Assembly: GCF_003589595.1 (NCBI RefSeq)
Contig: NW_020653200.1
Coordinates: 5,648,910 to 5,712,909, forward strand
From: Hyposmocoma kahamanoa
Lineage: Eukaryota > Arthropoda > Insecta > Lepidoptera > Cosmopterigidae
Length of the DNA: 64,000 nucleotides
Reading direction: 5' to 3'
Shown here: piece after piece, positions 1 through 12,204 of the stretch
Layout: each line of letters begins with the position of its first letter
How positions within the stretch are numbered: the first letter of the stretch is position 1
Program-made: the position numbers and the translations under genes
Notes under the pieces: model-generated
The model's database searches: none
What the model saw: only the letters and a program-made list of their open reading frames with translations
What the model was told of the DNA's origin: nothing

Positions 1-316
1 AGAGCTGAAAGGTTCCAGATAACATTATAATAACTTCATTGTTTGTACGACATACCACAAGGCACTTTGCAGTTTGGTCACCTAGTACTTCGCAGCAGAA
101 CATATCTACTGCTGATTTTTACGTTTCATGCTAATCTGTTATAGCTGTTTCTATGAACTTGCATCAGTTATCATTGGTTCCCTATACTCAGTATATAATT
201 TCATTGTGGCTTAATTAAAAGGCCTAATTAATACTACGCCCTGCACAGGATCCATTATTTGACAATCTGTGATAATTTGTAATCTATAATTTATTTTGAC
301 GAAAACACAAGTACGT

Positions 317-1585
317 GTGGCGCACTGTAAGTTTCCGGAATGAATAAGAAAAAAAATACTATAAATGGTCAAAAATGAATTTATTGTTTCTCAAAATATT
401 CTCCGTTAGCGTTAAAACACTTTTTCATACGAATGAACCAGTTTTGAAAAAAATTATGCCGTTCCTCCGTGACAATCTCTGAAACATATTTTTCATACTC
501 CTCGACGCCTCTTCAGTTGATGAAAATCGTTCACTGCGTAACTGGTTTTTAATTTTTGGAAATAAATAAAAGTCACAAGGGCCAGGTAGGGACTGTACAC
601 GGGATGGCTCATGAGGTCAACGTTGTTCACCTTCAAAAATTCATTTGTCTGTCTGGCCGTGTGAGAACTGGCATTATCGTGGTGCAAGATGATACGGCGT
701 TTGCAGTTATTTGTACGGAGTGTATCAATACCTTCCGGCAAACAAATAGTCGTGTACCAATCACTTCACGGTACAACTTCTTCAAAGCAACAGCAACCAC
801 TTGTCCAGTTTTATTAAAAAAAGATGCAACATCCGCGTAGAGGTACTTTGCATGCGCGCCACTTTGGTTGGTTTCGGCTCATCTCGAAAGACCCATACGC
901 TCGATTGCTGCTTTGTTTTGGGATGATAACCATACATCCATGTTTCGTCACCTATTACTATGTTCCACACCAAATTTGACGCCCCTTCATTGAATCTGGT
1001 AAGCATGGCACCAAGTGACGCGATCCGTTTTTTGAGCGTAAGTCAAATTGTGTGGGATCCACTGAGAGCACAGCTTTTTCACACCCAAACGTTTGTGTAG
1101 TATTGATTGTATTTGACTCATGCCTATGGCTAAAGATGCCCGATTCTCATGGTATATCACATGCCTGTCTGTTTTGATCATACGGCGCACAGCATCGACG
1201 TTTTTGTTCACAACAGCGGACGGGCGATCATCACGAAATTCATCAGTGAGATTCACATGACCGCATTTGAATTCTGCAAACCAACTATAAATAGTCGTCT
1301 TGCATGGTGCTTCATCGCCAAAAGCAGTTTGAAGCCGAGCGCAGCTTTTCTGAGCTGTTAAATTACACTTAAAGTCGTAGAAAATCATACTACGAAAATT
1401 TTCATAACTTAAAGCCATGGTGATTTAGACAACCAATTTCTAAAATGACGTCACAATGTAAAAACAAGTGACAGCCAGATGAAACAAACTGTATTCTAGC
1501 CAAAGAGTTCCATTTTCAAATGTTGTAATTACTTTTTAAATATTATTTATGCAAGTGGCCAGTTCCGGAAACTTATAGTGCACCC
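317..1585 (-). mobile_element. Mariner element, inactive
   Basis: A mariner-type DNA transposon on the - strand, with inverted ends. The left end (GCGCACTGTAAGTTTCCGGA, 320-339) matches the reverse complement of the right end (TTCCGGAAACTTATAGTGCA, 1563-1582) at nearly every position. The right end is followed by TA, the usual mariner target. The total of about 1.27 kb is normal for the family. The transposase inside is broken by frameshifts and has lost a catalytic residue. The terminal match is good, so the element decayed after a complete insertion. Confidence 0.9.
493..1418 (-). pseudogene. Mariner transposase pseudogene
   Basis: The transposase is spread over three - strand open segments in different frames: 1418-987 (N-terminal helix-turn-helix region, starting MALSYENFRSM), 1006-782 (contains GDETW, the first catalytic Asp) and 741-493 (contains HHDNASSHTA, the second Asp). 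At least two frameshifts, near 990-1010 and 745-780, break it. The third catalytic Asp, normally in a YSPDLAP motif, reads YSPYLAL here, so the D,D34D triad is incomplete. No full-length protein can be made. Confidence 0.88.
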
Positions 1586-1771
1586 TATGTAATGCGTGAA
1601 TAATTATAAACATTTTTTTATGCCTTTTGATTGGGGCAACGAAAACAACAATGGTTTTGTTTTACCGCTATCAATTGCTTAAACATGATAATTCATTAAC
1701 ATTGTACCCATATTAAATTTTATTGCTTGTCAGAATGTTTGATCACCATGACATTTAATTATTTTTTGTGA

Positions 1772-2530
1772 AATTACTCCACTAGTTTGTTATAATGATT
1801 AAACAAAGATTAAAGAAATAGAAACGAACACTTAGGAAAAATTTCGATCCGGTTGTATTCGACTTCGAAATTATACCCATATTTTGAAATAATATATATA
1901 TGCGTGTTGGTGGCAATGATATATCTATAAACAATAAATATAATAGCCAGTTACACTGACTAGCTATTTTTGTTTCCAAGTTTAATATGATTTACAATGA
2001 CTCGACCACTTTACGGGATGTTGAACGGCCTTGGATCAGAGCTGTCGCGGCTTAGATGACTGATATTACTTTTAAATAACTGTTATCATCACATTATGCT
2101 GTACTTGCTGAAAGAGATATAGTATCACTTAATGTAAGTAGCATAGTGGCAGACATAGCACCAATACGAGCAAAAATAATAAACTGGCAGTTCTTCACTG
2201 TCGTCTTCATAAAGTCACAAATTTCATTATATACAGTATACAGTATTCATTATTACATAGTATACAGTTCTATACTAAGATTTCGGTAGATGTTCAAAAT
2301 TTGCCATTCATCAGGCTTGATACTATAGTGAAACAAAACCTATATACTACAGTTATTTATTATACATCTTCTGCGTATTTGGATGACAAAAATCCGTGAT
2401 AGTGACCAGGGTGTCCCGATCGATGTATGAAATAAATGTTGTAAATGATAAATATGTGTAAATGTTTATTTACACAGAGTAACCCCAAAAGTTTCTTACA
2501 TATACATCTCAGGGAAATGTGCCTAAAGGC
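1772..2530 (+). repeat. Dispersed composite repeat, copy 1
   Basis: Shares ordered blocks with 54766-55425: GAAATTACTCCACTAGTTTG at the start, CGTCTTCATAAAGTCACAAA in the middle, GATGACAAAAATCCGTG and TATTTACACAGAGTAA at the end. A tRNA-like stretch near 1830-1870 is on the opposite strand relative to the other copies, so the copy is rearranged. Confidence 0.65.
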
Positions 2531-3269
2531 TCGTGCAGAGTGCCGGCGATATTTCGCGACTGCGGTCGCAGCGACACGAAACGATGAAATAAACTAAAAC
2601 TTCCGAAGAAGTATTATACCTATAGAGAAAATGAATATAGTATCAGAACTTTTTTGTTGACAAATTCCGTTTTACGAGTCCGTGCCATAAAAAGAAGGAG
2701 ATTTAATATTCATCTAATTAATATTCTGGGGGCAACTTTTGGAGAATTTCATCACATGTATCCCTATCTCAGACAACACGAAGATAGATTTTTCAATTTA
2801 CTGTAGATTGAAAATATGTACATTTGATTACATCTTAGATACCATTGCACCAATCTTTGAAAGCTAAAGAAAAGCTAAAGACAACAAAAATACAATCGAA
2901 TTGAGAGCCTCCTCCTTTTTGTAACGTCGGTTAAAAATGACCAATCGATTGTTTGATCAATTTTGATCGATTGATCAATCGAAATGAAGAAAATCGATTT
3001 AAAGTGTTTTGAGGTAAGTTCAGCAACTACTGTTTTTTCTCTCAATGTACTGTTTTTTTTAATGTAATATCTTCCGATTGTTTCAGTTTTGACCTGGCTA
3101 CACTGGTCGCAAGCGACTTGCGACGACTAATCTCTGCAAGTCTCGCGACTAATGGTCCCTGGCCGCGGACACACTTCACGAAGCCATTTACTTCTACGTA
3201 TTAAAACAAGTCGCAGCGAGTCGGTGCCACCGCAGGCGCGAAATATCGCCGGCACGCTGCACGAGCCCT
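2527..3269. mobile_element. Non-autonomous DNA transposon with ~45-bp inverted ends
   Basis: The left end (AGGCTCGTGCAGAGTGCCGG onward, 2527-2580) matches the reverse complement of the right end (3200-3269), sharing GGCTCGTGCAG and GTGCCGGCGATATTTCGCG. The interior has no coding frame. It holds GATC-rich short repeats at 2940-3000, a piece of another dispersed repeat at 2850-2935, and CGCGACT-rich subterminal strings at 3108-3150. No target duplication is clear, so the superfamily is not assigned. Confidence 0.7.
2850..2935 (-). repeat. GGAGG-TTCTC dispersed repeat, copy inside MITE
   Basis: On the - strand: TTTTAACCGACGTTACAAAA, then GGAGGAGGCTCTCAATTCGA. This is the head of a dispersed repeat also present at 9165-9300, 20633-20950, 23620-24130 and 27583-27700. 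Confidence 0.6.
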
Positions 3270-3622
3270 TACAATTGAGCATTAAAGTTTAATCAATATG
3301 ACCATTTCAAGTGCTTACCTGTGAAAGAAAGATTATTTGACTTTCATTTATAATAGTAATTATGCGAAAGTAACATTAGAAATGTCGAGTAATCCGTCAT
3401 TTGAAATATTATTGGTGTGAGTTTCAATGTTGATATTTGAGTGGACACTGTCAAATTTATCTGAGGGGTACCTACTCTTAAATTCTGCCATATAGTTTTG
3501 TATTCAAGTTCTGGTTGATCAAATGCTCAAATCATTTTATCACAGGTTATTTTAAAGAAGCATATTTCATGGAGAAGAATATGAAGACGAGAGATCTATG
3601 CAACTTTTAAAAAACATTTATG

Positions 3623-3783
3623 GTCGTATTCTAGAACTCTACTCAATGCTCAAGTCAGGACTTGAGTATGATTCAAAGCACTCGAAATCATACTCAAGTC
3701 CCTGCCATTAGGGTCGTATTTCCAGTGCTTGTGTTGCCAGTGCAATCCTGACTTGAGCATTAAATAGAGTTCTAGAATACGAC
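3623..3783. repeat. Foldback element with nested hairpin
   Basis: A 161-bp inverted repeat. The 38-bp left arm (starts GTCGTATTCTAGAACTCTA) pairs with the right arm ending at 3783, with only two or three mismatches. Inside, GGACTTGAGTATGATT (3658-3673) and its exact complement (3686-3701) form a second hairpin. There is no coding potential, and no target duplication is obvious. Confidence 0.8.
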
Positions 3784-6700
3784 ACTTAGTATCTTGTGTA
3801 CATTGAATACTGTATAATGTCTGCTTAAAATTTATTCGGTGTTATCGTAGTTCGTGAGAAAATTATAAAAGTACATTCTTAATTGCATATGTACAAAACT
3901 GTGTCATTGTAGCCGGCTGCTTTTTTGTCACAAAAAATTACCTCAATTGACTTTTTGCATAGAGAATCACGACTCTTCAAACGTTTTTTACGAACAATTG
4001 CATTTGAGTAGTATTATGTTGACAAAATATGGGGCGCACGGCATTGTTCTGAAACGATAACCGCAACGATTATTACGATGACTTTTATTTTGCATCACTG
4101 GTCTTGATAAATCCTTGGACGGTAAATCTTTTTAATTTTTCGTTGGACACCTGTACGAACTGATTTTTGCATTGCGTAGTTTTAACACTTTCGCTATACT
4201 ATTTATATGTATCCACTTTCCGTTACCTACCTTCACAGCTAATTTCAGAATTGATAAGATTATAGAATGTGGTAATCTAATGAATATGATGTTTTGCGAA
4301 CATGAGAAGGGCTTCATTGAAAAGGTTTATTACCTGTGGTATAAAATGCTAAGACATCCGATTATCTTTCGTAATACCACTACAACAAATCTGGAGAAAA
4401 TACTGGAATGGAACTCAGTATTTGGACTATCATTGAAAATCATAACTAAGTCTTTTTACACACAAAGATGGTTATATTAAATACAAATAAAGTTGAAACG
4501 TTTTTTATTTTGAGCAACAACAAACAGTTTAAGTCATTTTCAAGACTTCTATAATTAAATAAAACTCAATAGTATGACACAGAAATCTGTCAGATTCGAC
4601 ATAATCTGGGACTGGGTTTATTATTTATCTCTAGGTTCCATTTTTTCTAGGGACTCCTTTTTTAAACCACGGTAATATTGCGAAATGTTGTAGGAGTACT
4701 TGCGTTAAAATTGTCATTATAATAATCATAAGGAAAACCAAAGAATAAAAATAATCGTGAATAATTAAACAATAGTGTTATATTACATTACCTATGGAAT
4801 GCTAGTGTAAGTGTTTGAACAAATTTACCAGAAAATTGTAACTAGAAACGCTAGCAATCAACGTCATAGGTATTATGATACCGATGTTAAATTAACATAT
4901 CAATTCTATAAACTTCATTTGTCATAACTCAAAAATGGCAAACATGAGATATAAAACCGGAACGGATAAATTATAAATATTCTAACGACCAGTCGTCGAA
5001 AGGAACATTAGATAACTTCAAAGTGTAAACTTGTATAATTTTTCCAAGATTTTTAACCAATAAGTTGTGTTAAGTACCTATACGAAAAGTTTCTTCACAT
5101 ACCTGCAGTAAAACCCAAATAATTATGATTATTTACTTGTGATACTATATGATTGTGTAGATATAATGTTATAAGATGCTGGTACTAGTAACTTATAAAA
5201 TTTTGATTAGATACGTTATTATTGTGTTGACAATGCCGACAGTTTTATTTTGTGAATATCGCATTCGTTAGTACTGAGATACTTTAGCAAAACGTACTTT
5301 ATGGGCATTCCATCACGCATTGTTTCGAAATCCACTAAAACACGTGTAGAACAAATTTATTTGACATTTCTCCAATCTACCTTTTTTGTCAATAGTGTTG
5401 TAAAGATTTTGTGTGCAGAAGCATTACGTGCTGATAAGGCTTTTTACGACGCGACTATGTCGATCCTCAAATATTTACCATGATAAGACGTAATACGATA
5501 CAGTTGACTAATAAAATCATCGCAAAAAGTTTTAAAAATTAATTAGGCACAACTGACGGATCAATATGGGCAATTTAATGTTTCACCCCTTTGTGTTAAG
5601 AACCATTGTTGAGTGCTTAGTGCGGTGTTTTTAAATATTTTATAGAAGAGAAAGCACTGAAATGCTATTGTTCAAATGAAGAACTGCAAAAGGAATTTTA
5701 GTAAGTAGTACTTACGTACTTTCTAAATATGAGTATCGAATTATACTAGTCAAATTCGATGGCGTAGAAGTAGTAAATACGTATGAGAGCCCGCTGAAAA
5801 GTAATCTACCAAAGTATGAAATAATGGTCATTGCTACTTTTTTGAGTATGAAATGTAACATGTGTACAAAGAAATAGGAAATGCGCTTATTTTATTTGTT
5901 AGAAAAACTACCTCTGTGTGTTAAGAAGTAAAGTTCCATCACTTTTGCCTCCAACATCTAAGTGAATTAAAACAGATGAAAATATTTTAAGAAATCTTTG
6001 ATACCTGCTTTTATAAAAGTGCAGGACAATACATTTTATAATCATATTAAAAGAGCCCAATTGCTCTGATTACGGATCTCTTTCTTTGAATGGATTCTTT
6101 CAGGAAGAGGATGTTAAGAAAAAATAATGTCTTACTTTATAGTACAGTTAAGAGGCAACGGGTGTTACATCCGTTCAGTTTGAACTGGGAATTGAACCCG
6201 AGACAAAAACTCTGACACTTATGCACGCATCGCATATACGTAGGGTTGCAGTAGTTCTCAAAGGTTTTTTTTGACATTATATTTACTCGTCTTTTCTTCC
6301 GATTCACTATAAAGGGTTTCTATTTCACTACAGGAAAGATAGTAATTATAGTACGGAAATGAAATAATCGGATGTAAGATTTTTGCTTTTATATTGTTTA
6401 TTTGACTCTTTGGGTGTGTGAGACTGATGTGAATTACGTCTACAAGTTCAAAATTATTAAAAAAAAAGCAAGTCAGGCCAACAGTAAATACCATAAATTA
6501 CATTTTCAATATTAAAAAGTAGTAATTATGCCGTAAATGTCACTATGTAATCCGGTTCAAATAAAAAGGCATAGTTACCATAGTTAACTGGCTGTACTAC
6601 CAGTTTTCCCTTGCCTCTTCCGCTTGACTTCAATTATGACTAGTGCAATGGGAAATATCGACTTTTATCTACAGTTATGGAAACTTGTTACGATCGAGGC

Positions 6701-8607
6701 TCCTTGTTTATACCTCATTAAAATAGTTAACATACAAATAGTATGTGAGATCTTTAGATTACAATATAATACTTATTTCAAAACTTATTATCACTTTAAA
6801 ACATAGCATAATTATATAAAATATTAATTTATTACATTTCTTACGCAATTAAAAATAATAATTTTATCACTATTTTTCCTCATTAATCATTAAGAAAATG
6901 TTACGTACGTAATTTAAAAAATATAATAAAAATTTCTTATTTTCATTTTGTAGCCTATAATTGCTGATTAACAAGAATATAGATAACAATATGATATCTG
7001 ATAAATAAGACTCCTTTGCTATTTGCGTCCATGTTCCTCCAGCAAAATATTTAAATTCGTCTCCTCTAAAGTATGGTCTCCCTTTCTTCCTTTTTCCATC
7101 TCTTGGGTACTGATCTACATTCGTCCATTTATTAACTTTTTCTCTCATCATGTGTGTTTATTATGTCTGTGACTTTAATAGTTTTAGATTTGGTTTTAAT
7201 TGTAATTAGTTTACTTTATATTTTAACTTCACACACTTCTTTCCATACTATTCTAACAAACATTGACTTTTTTGTAATGTTTTTAGTAAGTAACCATGAC
7301 TAGTACCAATTATGAACAAATTGCTTGAAATATATATAAATAAGTAGTATTTATTTGCGACTGTTTGTTGGCACAAATAAATTAAAGAAATAAATCCCTA
7401 CTGGTATATAAAAGTTTGTAGGAGTATATTAAAAAAAACACTGCCGACCAACAATATCTATGTATTTATTAGATTGAAGTCTTTAGATAATAGCTTACAT
7501 AAATTTATGAACAGTTAAGTAGTTTGTTCCAATATTTTAGGAAGAACAACATAAAATGCCGTTGTCGTAAAGATTTTGTGCCGAGCATACATCGATTTCA
7601 ACATAAATGCATAAATTTGAATTGCACATACTACTATTTAAGAAGTACAAATATTGATTTCTTTTGATTAACAAAAAGATTGTTAAGATATTTAAATGTT
7701 CATCACACGAGTTCTTCATATAACATTTGAATAAAAATGCGAATTCCTTCTGGAGTATTTTATTAACTAGGTACTTAAATTTTACATTTGGCACATAGAG
7801 ATATAAAAAAAACAGATACGATTACATGCTGCTTGTATAAAAAATGGCACATCTATTAGAGGCAAAAGTACGTTCAAAACTCATATACAAAACAAATTCA
7901 AGCGCAAAATTGATATTTCAAAATCCTACGAGGAATAAACTACAAAGGGAAAATGTATTAAGTAAATATTAATTAATATAAATGTGTTAAGTAAGTACAT
8001 GCTTCAGGACGAAGCGAATATGAAATTCCTTTGTTTTGTATGAAAATGTATTTTTCTAGATATAGTCATTTAGAATATAATACCGGGTGTTACGTAATCA
8101 AAGGAATATAATGTCTAAGTCTGAATCACTTCAGATATTATGTACATTTTGATGTTGACGGGTAAAATTTTATGTTTTTAACGTTTGCGATGAGGGAAAA
8201 GAGAATGTTCCATATTAGGCAATGATTTCATGTAAAACTTCAAAGTCACACAACTTTCATTCAATTAAAATAGGACAATCGTGTGACTTTAATATTACGT
8301 GAAATTCAAATAAAATTTAAACAGACTCGTTCCATGATACTATGTAGTAACATAATTAACACGAATGAATGAATTGGTATGTACTTAGTGGATCTTTAGA
8401 AACATAATTTTATACTTAAGCAAAAACAAATTACATCTCAGGCATGGTTACTATGTCGTCATTGGCGATCATTTATAGCCGTGATCTATTAAATGGTCGT
8501 GCACATAGTTTTTAAAATACTAGCAGTAACCACAATGAGTAACCATAATTTATAAATACATACCGGTGCTTTTTCCGTAAATTTTTAACCAAAACTTATT
8601 AGAAACG
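3784..8607. other. AT-rich DNA without recognised genes
   Basis: Apart from the tRNA-like remnant at 6155-6260, I see only AT-rich sequence. Open frames up to about 100 codons at 4132-4480 and 6258-6494 have biased, low-information composition and no splice or start context, so they are treated as noise. It could be intron of the - strand signal-peptide gene. Confidence 0.5.
6155..6260 (-). repeat. tRNA-like SINE remnant
   Basis: On the - strand the T-arm/box B-like CTCGGGTTCAATTCCCAG is good, but a convincing box A is absent and the segment does not fold into a full cloverleaf by eye. Probably a degraded SINE head. Confidence 0.35.
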
Positions 8608-8930
8608 TATAGTAGCAGTAGAGCTCCTTGTGAAAGAGTTCGTCTGATGGAAGTACTGTCACGTTATCTATTTCTGCCGCTAACGCATCCTTACGCTTCA
8701 AAACCGAAACGCTAAGCGTTTCCGTTTTGAAGGGTAAGGATGCAGGTGAAATTACAGGCACATGGGACTTTTCAACTTACGTCACAGGGTGACGGGCGCA
8801 GTGGCGTGCCCCTCAGAACTTTGCGATTTCAAGCTCAGAGTGGCAATTCAACTGCTGTGGATAAGCGTGCGTGTCACTTATGTACTACCAGGCGCACGAC
8901 TTGTTCGTCCCGTCACTTGATAATTGGTTA
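8608..8930 (+). repeat. SINE-like family A, copy 1, rearranged
   Basis: Family A runs from a CTCCTTGTGAAAGAGTTCGT head to a GTCACTTAGTA plus A-rich tail. This copy has both ends, but its middle (8685-8743) is replaced by an inverted duplication. The 63-codon open frame inside is not a gene. Confidence 0.85.
8685..8743. repeat. 59-bp inverted duplication in SINE-like copy 1
   Basis: Two 29-bp arms (left begins GCATCCTTACGCTTCAAAAC) around a single central A, with two mismatches. The right arm is the normal family sequence; the left arm is its inverted copy and replaces about 35 bases of the family. Confidence 0.85.
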
Positions 8931-9164
8931 AAAACTAACTAGACATATTTAAATGAGCAAATCAAATAATTTTAATGTAATAAAAATGGTAACCTAACCT
9001 TTACTTACAAAAACTAACCTTTTACAAACATGGAACGTTTTTACTGCTAAAATATGCTCTTTTATTGACCATTACAATTATAGGTAATAGTCTAACCCAG
9101 TACAAAAAGTGCGTATGTGATTTCTGTATCAAAAACAGAGATGACTATTTTAATATAGTACAAT

Positions 9165-9300
9165 TTTTAAACTTAAAAAAAAAGAGGAGGATTTCACTTC
9201 AACTGTATATGTTTCTTTTTTTTGTGTGAAAAATTACGCGACGCGAACGCGATTACTCCGACATCTGTGAACCGAATTTATGATTATATTTTTATTAGAA
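9165..9300 (+). repeat. GGAGG-TTCTC dispersed repeat, diverged copy
   Basis: AAAAAAAAAGAGGAGGATTT then a TTCAACTGTATATGT block and the GCGATTACTCCGACATCTGT string seen in related copies. Confidence 0.5.
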
Positions 9301-9449
9301 AGCTCGAAATTCATTCGAACTTGAAGAAAATATTCTACCTCTAAGTGTGGCATATTAGAGGATGAGTTAGGTTTATTTAATCAAACGATTTCAATAAAAC
9401 TTGGCACAGAGACTTGATTCCAACGAAAATAAATGTTTTGGTGATCAAT

Positions 9450-9566
9450 AGGGCTAACACAACAGGGCGCGACTTGCGCGAGAGCGACGTAAAGCGTGAG
9501 GTACTGCTATTCTTGCATAGTGATCCAGCGCTCTCGCGTAAGTCGCACCCTGTCATGCTAGCCCTA
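9450..9566. repeat. Foldback MITE, copy 1
   Basis: About 117 bp. The left arm GGGCTAACACAACAGGGCGC continues with CGACTTGCGCGAGAGCG and pairs with the right arm, which reads the same with a few changes on the other strand. A second copy of the family lies at 57636-57742, so this is a dispersed element, not a chance hairpin. Confidence 0.8.
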
Positions 9567-10126
9567 GCCCTCATCTGATGATTGAAACGGCAGGCAGATG
9601 AGAGGAGCTCCTCAACAGTGTACAGCAGCTAACTTGTGTTTGGGCATGAGCCCAATCATATGAATGACTCGTCTTAACTAATCTTCTTGATTTGTTTTTA
9701 TAAAAAGTTATAATTATATACAATATAAAGACAGTAGATGTGTTGCTCTCAACTTGGTGATGTGTGTCGTGAAAGTTCTCATTCTGATGCTTGACATCGA
9801 TGAAATGCAACATTTTAAAACCACAATAACTATCAATACGAGTATCAAAGGCTGAATTGTATTGCGATGTGACAGCTGTCTGAAGCACTGTCTTAATTGT
9901 TTAATAGAGCCCTGTCAATTAACGCTGGGCGCTTCGAGTAGTCAACACGAGTATTATCTATCTACTGTTCATACGTTAAACAATATCTCGTTTAAGAGTT
10001 TGAAATTTGCTCGTCGGTACTAAAAGTCTAAACACATTATTCAACTTTAGATATAATTAAACGCAGGTTTGAAACTTTTCTGAAGAATCAAAGGACTAAT
10101 AAACATTTCAAATTTGCATAATTGCA

Positions 10127-10302
10127 TTGGCTCGTAAGTGTGCGTCTACTAGATATCACTTAATTTTTACCTTTTTGTTATGGTTTATATTCTACACAGT
10201 CTTTCGAGCGCGCTATATACCACCAATATTCTATAATTTCGACATTATTTTGGATATTAACTGATCACACTCAACGATATCCAGTAGACGTCCGAGCCAG
10301 TT
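10127..10302. repeat. Short MITE with inverted ends
   Basis: About 175 bp. The left end TTGGCTCGTAAGTGTGCGTC then TACTAGATATC pairs with the reverse complement of the right end, which reads AACTGGCTCGGACGTCTACT then GGATATC, allowing an 8-base gap. AT-rich core, no coding frame. Confidence 0.55.
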
Positions 10303-12130
10303 ACGTACACAAACGTACATACGTACCTACCCGAATAGATACAAGCGCAGCCCGACCTCCAACGAATTTCTCAATGTATCGAAAAACGTCACAGTTTATG
10401 TACATATATTAAAACATTTTTGGTATGATTTTTATTTGTAACAAAATAAAACAAACAAAAAACGTAATCTCAAATATACTCGTATATAGTAGTCATTTGT
10501 CATTTTCCCTCTGACTATATAGTTTCAAACTTACACAGGCTCAAGCACTCGTAATATTCGATAGTCCAACTTTATCCTAATTAAACATTTACTGAAAACC
10601 GTGATGATAGAAAAAATAAACAATTTCTCACGTTAAAAATGTATACAATATTTGAATGAACATAAACTACGAAATACCCGACATAACCGCCCTGAATCGT
10701 CTTAAATGACTCTACACATTATTTTCTCTTATTAGAGCACGGCTTACCAGCAGTAGAGCGTATATGAGCCGATATACATTCTAATTATTTTTAATTTAAA
10801 TTCTTTATGATACTTATATCAACATGTGAACGTACGAGTAAACATAGCAATAGCTGTTGACAAAAATTGTCCTCTAAAGGTTTCTTTTGTTCATAAGTTT
10901 TGCAGTCAGTACTTGAAAGAAAGACATTGGATGTTTAACGAAGTGGATTAGAGTAAACAAGTTTGGTATAGATTTTGTGCTAGGTTTTTAAAACAGGTAT
11001 AAGAAAAGGAACAATAAATAAAATCAACTTTGTTCTAAAGAGGATCAAACAAAAACAAAAACTTGAGTTTCTTTGTTTACCACCACACATATGTTTGACG
11101 TCAACATACTTTAGGAACAAATTACATACGGTAAGTATACAACCTGCGTGCGCGCAGAGCCCACACCGAACGACATAATGATATGTCGCAGGTAACGCAA
11201 ACAGTAGGCTATGTTCCAAGAAGAAGTAGAAACATGTTGGCCTTAAACGAACTGACCACATATATCATTGCGTTCTGATTTTTTGGTAGAATCATGAAAT
11301 CATTTCTTAAAATTAGCTTTTTGATAACGAAAAGTGAAGATGTATCAACTTTCATTGAACATAACTACAACTGTGGTTAATGTACACTCGTCTACTTTTA
11401 AGAAGTACTTCCCGCAGAGACTATGCTTTATTGTATTTGAAGAGTTTTTAGGTATAGACAGAGTAAGTACATACGTTATCTTGCAGACTTATAAGATAAC
11501 ATAATGCTTGGAATTTGCATTACGGTATATAAAAATGTGTGTGTTTTTATGATAGCGCAAGACTATGACCACAACAATGCAGTACATGCGCACAAACCAC
11601 AGTTCCAGCGTAACTTCGTTCTCAGAGTTCATCGATCATAATCGACATTTGTATAGCAAAAAGTCTTCCGAATAAGTTAAATTCCTTCTATTCCATTTAG
11701 TTGACACGACATGGTTTATGTATTCGGGTTTGTCAATAAGCAACGTAGAGTGAAGTCAACTGTAGAATGTCAATGCTATTGATTTCCACGTACATTAAAA
11801 TCAAATTTAACGTCTAAGCAAATTCTTTGTGTTGGTAGGAACGTGTATCTATACGAGTACAAATCCGATATTGAGCACCCGTGGATTAAAGTTAAATGAG
11901 AAAAATTTTAAAAAATACTAAGGACTATTTTGTTTATTCATGAATTAACATATATGCAGCCTTGAAATTTTGTGTGATCCGAAATGACGTTCAATTATCA
12001 TTCTGGAATCAGCTAATTAAACGCTAATTCGAGGTTAATGGGAACATTGTGTAACTTCAAACCACGGTTAAAACGAGAAAGCAAAATAATGAGGTAAGTT
12101 TAAGTTAGTTGTTTGAAAAAACTGAACGTG
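10303..12130. other. AT-rich DNA, probably first intron of the - strand gene
   Basis: Nothing recognised. If the exon at 12138-12204 is real, transcription toward lower coordinates makes this intronic. A 93-codon frame at 10980-11261 on the - strand has no domain signature. Confidence 0.4.
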
Positions 12131-12137
12131 AACTTAC

Positions 12138-12204
12138 CTCTCTCTTGCAATTCCGCGTGGCTTAGGAGCGCGAGCGCAACGGTGAGCAGAAGGCACTTCC
12201 ACAT
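12138..12204 (-). CDS. First coding exon with signal peptide, gene unknown
   Basis: On the - strand an ATG at 12204 opens 22 codons: MWKCLLLTVALALLSHAELQ then ER. They end in a consensus donor, GAG|gtaagttc, at 12138. The peptide has a short polar start, a hydrophobic core (LLLTVALALL) and a likely cleavage site after SHA, the form of a secreted or cuticular protein's first exon. The splice leaves phase 1. The bases upstream (12205-12430) form a GC-rich, leader-like stretch in an otherwise AT-rich area, as at insect promoters. I cannot find the next exon between 1 and 12131, so intron 1 is probably longer than 12 kb and the body of the gene lies off the window's left edge. The product cannot be named. 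It is too short to be a long open frame, so it rests on signal peptide plus donor. Confidence 0.55.

Noticed and set aside
4132..4480. Opposed open frames of 61 and 102 codons.
   Set aside because: AT-rich, no start context, no splice sites and no recognisable peptide; expected by chance in this composition.
8740..8931. A 63-codon + strand frame.
   Set aside because: It lies wholly inside a copy of the SINE-like family A.
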